Notes under the pieces: model-generated
What the model saw: the letters and a program-made list of their open reading frames with translations, nothing else
The model's database searches: none
What the model was told of the DNA's origin: nothing
Assembly: GCA_044506885.1 (NCBI GenBank)
Contig: JBIQKC010000008.1
Coordinates: 16,840 to 80,839, forward strand
Length of the DNA stretch: 64,000 nt
From: Croceibacterium_A sp044506885
Lineage (GTDB): Bacteria > Pseudomonadota > Alphaproteobacteria > Sphingomonadales > Sphingomonadaceae
Reading direction: 5' to 3'
Position numbers and translations under genes: made by a program
In this document: one piece after another, positions 62,912-64,000 of the stretch
Numbering within the stretch: position 1 is the first letter of the stretch
Layout of the letters: each line of letters opens with the position of its first letter

Positions 62912-63235
62912 ATGACCGATTTCAATGATCGCCAGCGCGCCGAAGAAGCCAAGTTCGCGATGGACGCCGACACCGCCTTTCGCGTCGCCGCCCGGCGTAA
63001 CCGGCTGCTCGGACAGTGGGCGGCGGAAAAGATGAACCTCACCGCCGAGGAAACCGAAGCTTACGCGAAGGCGGTGATCCAGGCCGATTTCGAGGAAGCC
63101 GGCGACGAGGACGTGATCCGCAAGCTGCTCGGCGATCTCGCTGCCGCAGGCGTCGACATCGACGAGGCGGGCGTGCGCGCGGCGCTGGAAGACAAGAGCG
63201 TCGAGGCCCGCCGGCAACTGATGGGCGAGAGCTGA
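62912..63235 (+). CDS. F1-ATPase inhibitor subunit zeta (DUF1476)
   Basis: 107 residues, four-helix protein. MTDFNDRQRAEEAKFAMDAD and RRNRLLGQWAAEKM are typical of alphaproteobacterial zeta subunits, whose N-terminus inserts into F1 to block ATP hydrolysis. GAGGGA precedes the ATG. Eight bases before bolA. Confidence 0.92.
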   Translation: MTDFNDRQRAEEAKFAMDADTAFRVAARRNRLLGQWAAEKMNLTAEETEAYAKAVIQADFEEAGDEDVIRKLLGDLAAAGVDIDEAGVRAALEDKSVEARRQLMGES

Positions 63236-63243
63236 GCCGCGCG

Positions 63244-63477
63244 ATGGCGATGCCTGCGGCCGAGATCGAGGCGCTGATCCGCGCCGCGCTGCCCGATGCA
63301 GACGTGGCGATCGAGGCGCTGGTCGACGATGGCGACCATTACCGCGCCCACGTCGTTTCGGCCGCCTTCGCCGGCAAGAGCCGGGTGCAGCAGCACAAGA
63401 TGGTCTACGAAGCGCTCGGCGGGCGCATGGGCGGCGCGCTCCATGCCTTGCAACTCACCACCGCCGTTCCCAACTGA
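63244..63477 (+). CDS. bolA: BolA-family protein
   Basis: 77 residues, one BolA domain: AEIEALIRAALPDADVAIE, then HVVSAAFAGKSRVQQHKMVY with the conserved His that shares a [2Fe-2S] cluster with monothiol glutaredoxin. The next gene encodes that partner. A frame extending upstream is a shadow of the zeta gene. Confidence 0.94.
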   Translation: MAMPAAEIEALIRAALPDADVAIEALVDDGDHYRAHVVSAAFAGKSRVQQHKMVYEALGGRMGGALHALQLTTAVPN

Positions 63478-63520
63478 TTCACCGAACACCAACGGCCCGA
63501 ACCAACCGGAAGTCTCACCC

Positions 63521-63850
63521 ATGTCCGACACCAATGCCCGCCTCGCCCAGATCGTCCAAGGCAACGACGTGGTCCTGTTCATGAAGGGCACGCCGTTGTT
63601 CCCGCAATGCGGCTTCTCCAGCCGCGCGGTGGCGATCCTCGACCACTGCGGCGTCGCCTATGAAAGCGTCGACGTGCTTCAGGACATGGAAATCCGCCAG
63701 GGAATCAAGGAGTTCTCCGACTGGCCGACGATCCCGCAGCTCTTCGTGAAGGGCGAATTCGTCGGCGGCAGCGACATCATGATGGAGATGTACGAAGCCG
63801 GCGAACTGCAACAGCTGCTGGCCGAGAATCAGGTCGCCAAGTCAAACTGA
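63521..63850 (+). CDS. grxD: Monothiol glutaredoxin (Grx4 type)
   Basis: 109 residues. Active site PQCGFSSRAV (CGFS), TIPQLFVKGEFVGGSDIMMEM for glutathione binding. Carries [2Fe-2S] clusters and works with the neighbouring BolA in iron-sulfur trafficking or iron sensing. Confidence 0.96.
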   Translation: MSDTNARLAQIVQGNDVVLFMKGTPLFPQCGFSSRAVAILDHCGVAYESVDVLQDMEIRQGIKEFSDWPTIPQLFVKGEFVGGSDIMMEMYEAGELQQLLAENQVAKSN

Positions 63851-63915
63851 CGCACCGATTCGGTTCGTTGCCCAGACCCACATCCAACACCAAACCCAAA
63901 CCCAACCCTCACCCT

Positions 63916-64000
63916 CGTCATCCCCGCGAAAGCGGGGACCCAGTAGGCTCTTGCGTGGGCGCGCAACTGTGACTGGGTTCCCGCGTGCGCGGGAATGACG
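63916..64000. repeat. Palindromic intergenic repeat at the window end
   Basis: Left arm 63916-63943 (CGTCATCCCCGCGAAAGCGG...) and right arm 63973-64000 (ending CGCGGGAATGACG) are inverted imperfect copies, each itself a small hairpin. This GTCAT-CCCGCG-type motif is widespread between proteobacterial genes. The element may run past the window. Confidence 0.7.

Noticed and set aside
63851..63915. Short CCCAAA/CCAAC repeats after grxD as a CRISPR-like array
   Set aside because: Repeats are a few bases long, irregular and without spacers.

Overview
The window is 64 kb of high-GC, gene-dense bacterial chromosome. It fits an alphaproteobacterium of the order Sphingomonadales (Sphingomonadaceae or Erythrobacteraceae type). 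The evidence is the division and cell-wall cluster order, an FtsZ with a long acidic linker, the F1-ATPase zeta inhibitor (DUF1476), a DUF934/DUF2849 sulfite-reductase operon, a large TonB-dependent receptor and a PEPxxWA-CTERM surface protein. No phage, insertion sequence with a transposase, or CRISPR array was seen. Genus is not decidable from the window.

Layout. 1-14753 is the end of the dcw cluster: murE (5' truncated by the window edge), murF, mraY, murD, ftsW, murG, murC, murB, ddl, ftsQ, ftsA, ftsZ. Most of these genes overlap by a few bases. 14804-23452 holds a SPOR/TPR exported protein, a YbjN-like protein, proC, a Bax-inhibitor-1 membrane protein, a proline-rich lipoprotein, tRNA-Ala(CGC), obgE, proB and an SDR epimerase. 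23593-30596 (minus strand) is a sulfur run: sseA, metC, an MscS channel, siroheme methyltransferase, DUF2849, cysI, DUF934 and an APS-reductase-type cysH. 30627-38168 holds a proline-rich envelope protein, queF, ugd, pobA, an entericidin, tRNA-Thr(TGT), a DUF429-like protein, rarA and a PadR regulator. 38326-49134 holds a glycosyltransferase, a TonB receptor, a ybbAP-type ABC pair divergent from tesA, recF, a small PspC unit behind a sigma-54-like promoter, a queuosine-precursor transporter and tRNA-Arg(TCT). 49135-51782 is a small accessory block next to that tRNA.

51783-61545 is the unusual part. On the minus strand lie an autotransporter adhesin, an AraC regulator, and a tight three-gene operon. 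That operon encodes an exported PEPxxWA-CTERM protein with an extreme tyrosine-rich segment, a DUF6445 protein with a 2OG-oxygenase-like His-x-Asp...His pattern, and a flavin-dependent tryptophan-halogenase-family protein. The arrangement suggests, as inference only, a surface protein modified on its tyrosines by the two enzymes.

About 1.4 kb upstream, on the other strand, is a sigma-54-like promoter followed by a 12-bp stem. Its 24-nt loop carries 14 bases exactly complementary to the ribosome-binding region of the tyrosine-rich protein's mRNA, so it is a candidate regulatory RNA. The same promoter layout (inverted repeat, then TGGCAC and TGC at identical spacing) occurs before the PspC unit at 47.8 kb. 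The rest of the window (61555-63850) is ordinary: a deoxyinosine-type DNA glycosylase, a small membrane protein, leuD, DUF1476, bolA and monothiol glutaredoxin. Several palindromic intergenic repeats are scattered through the window.
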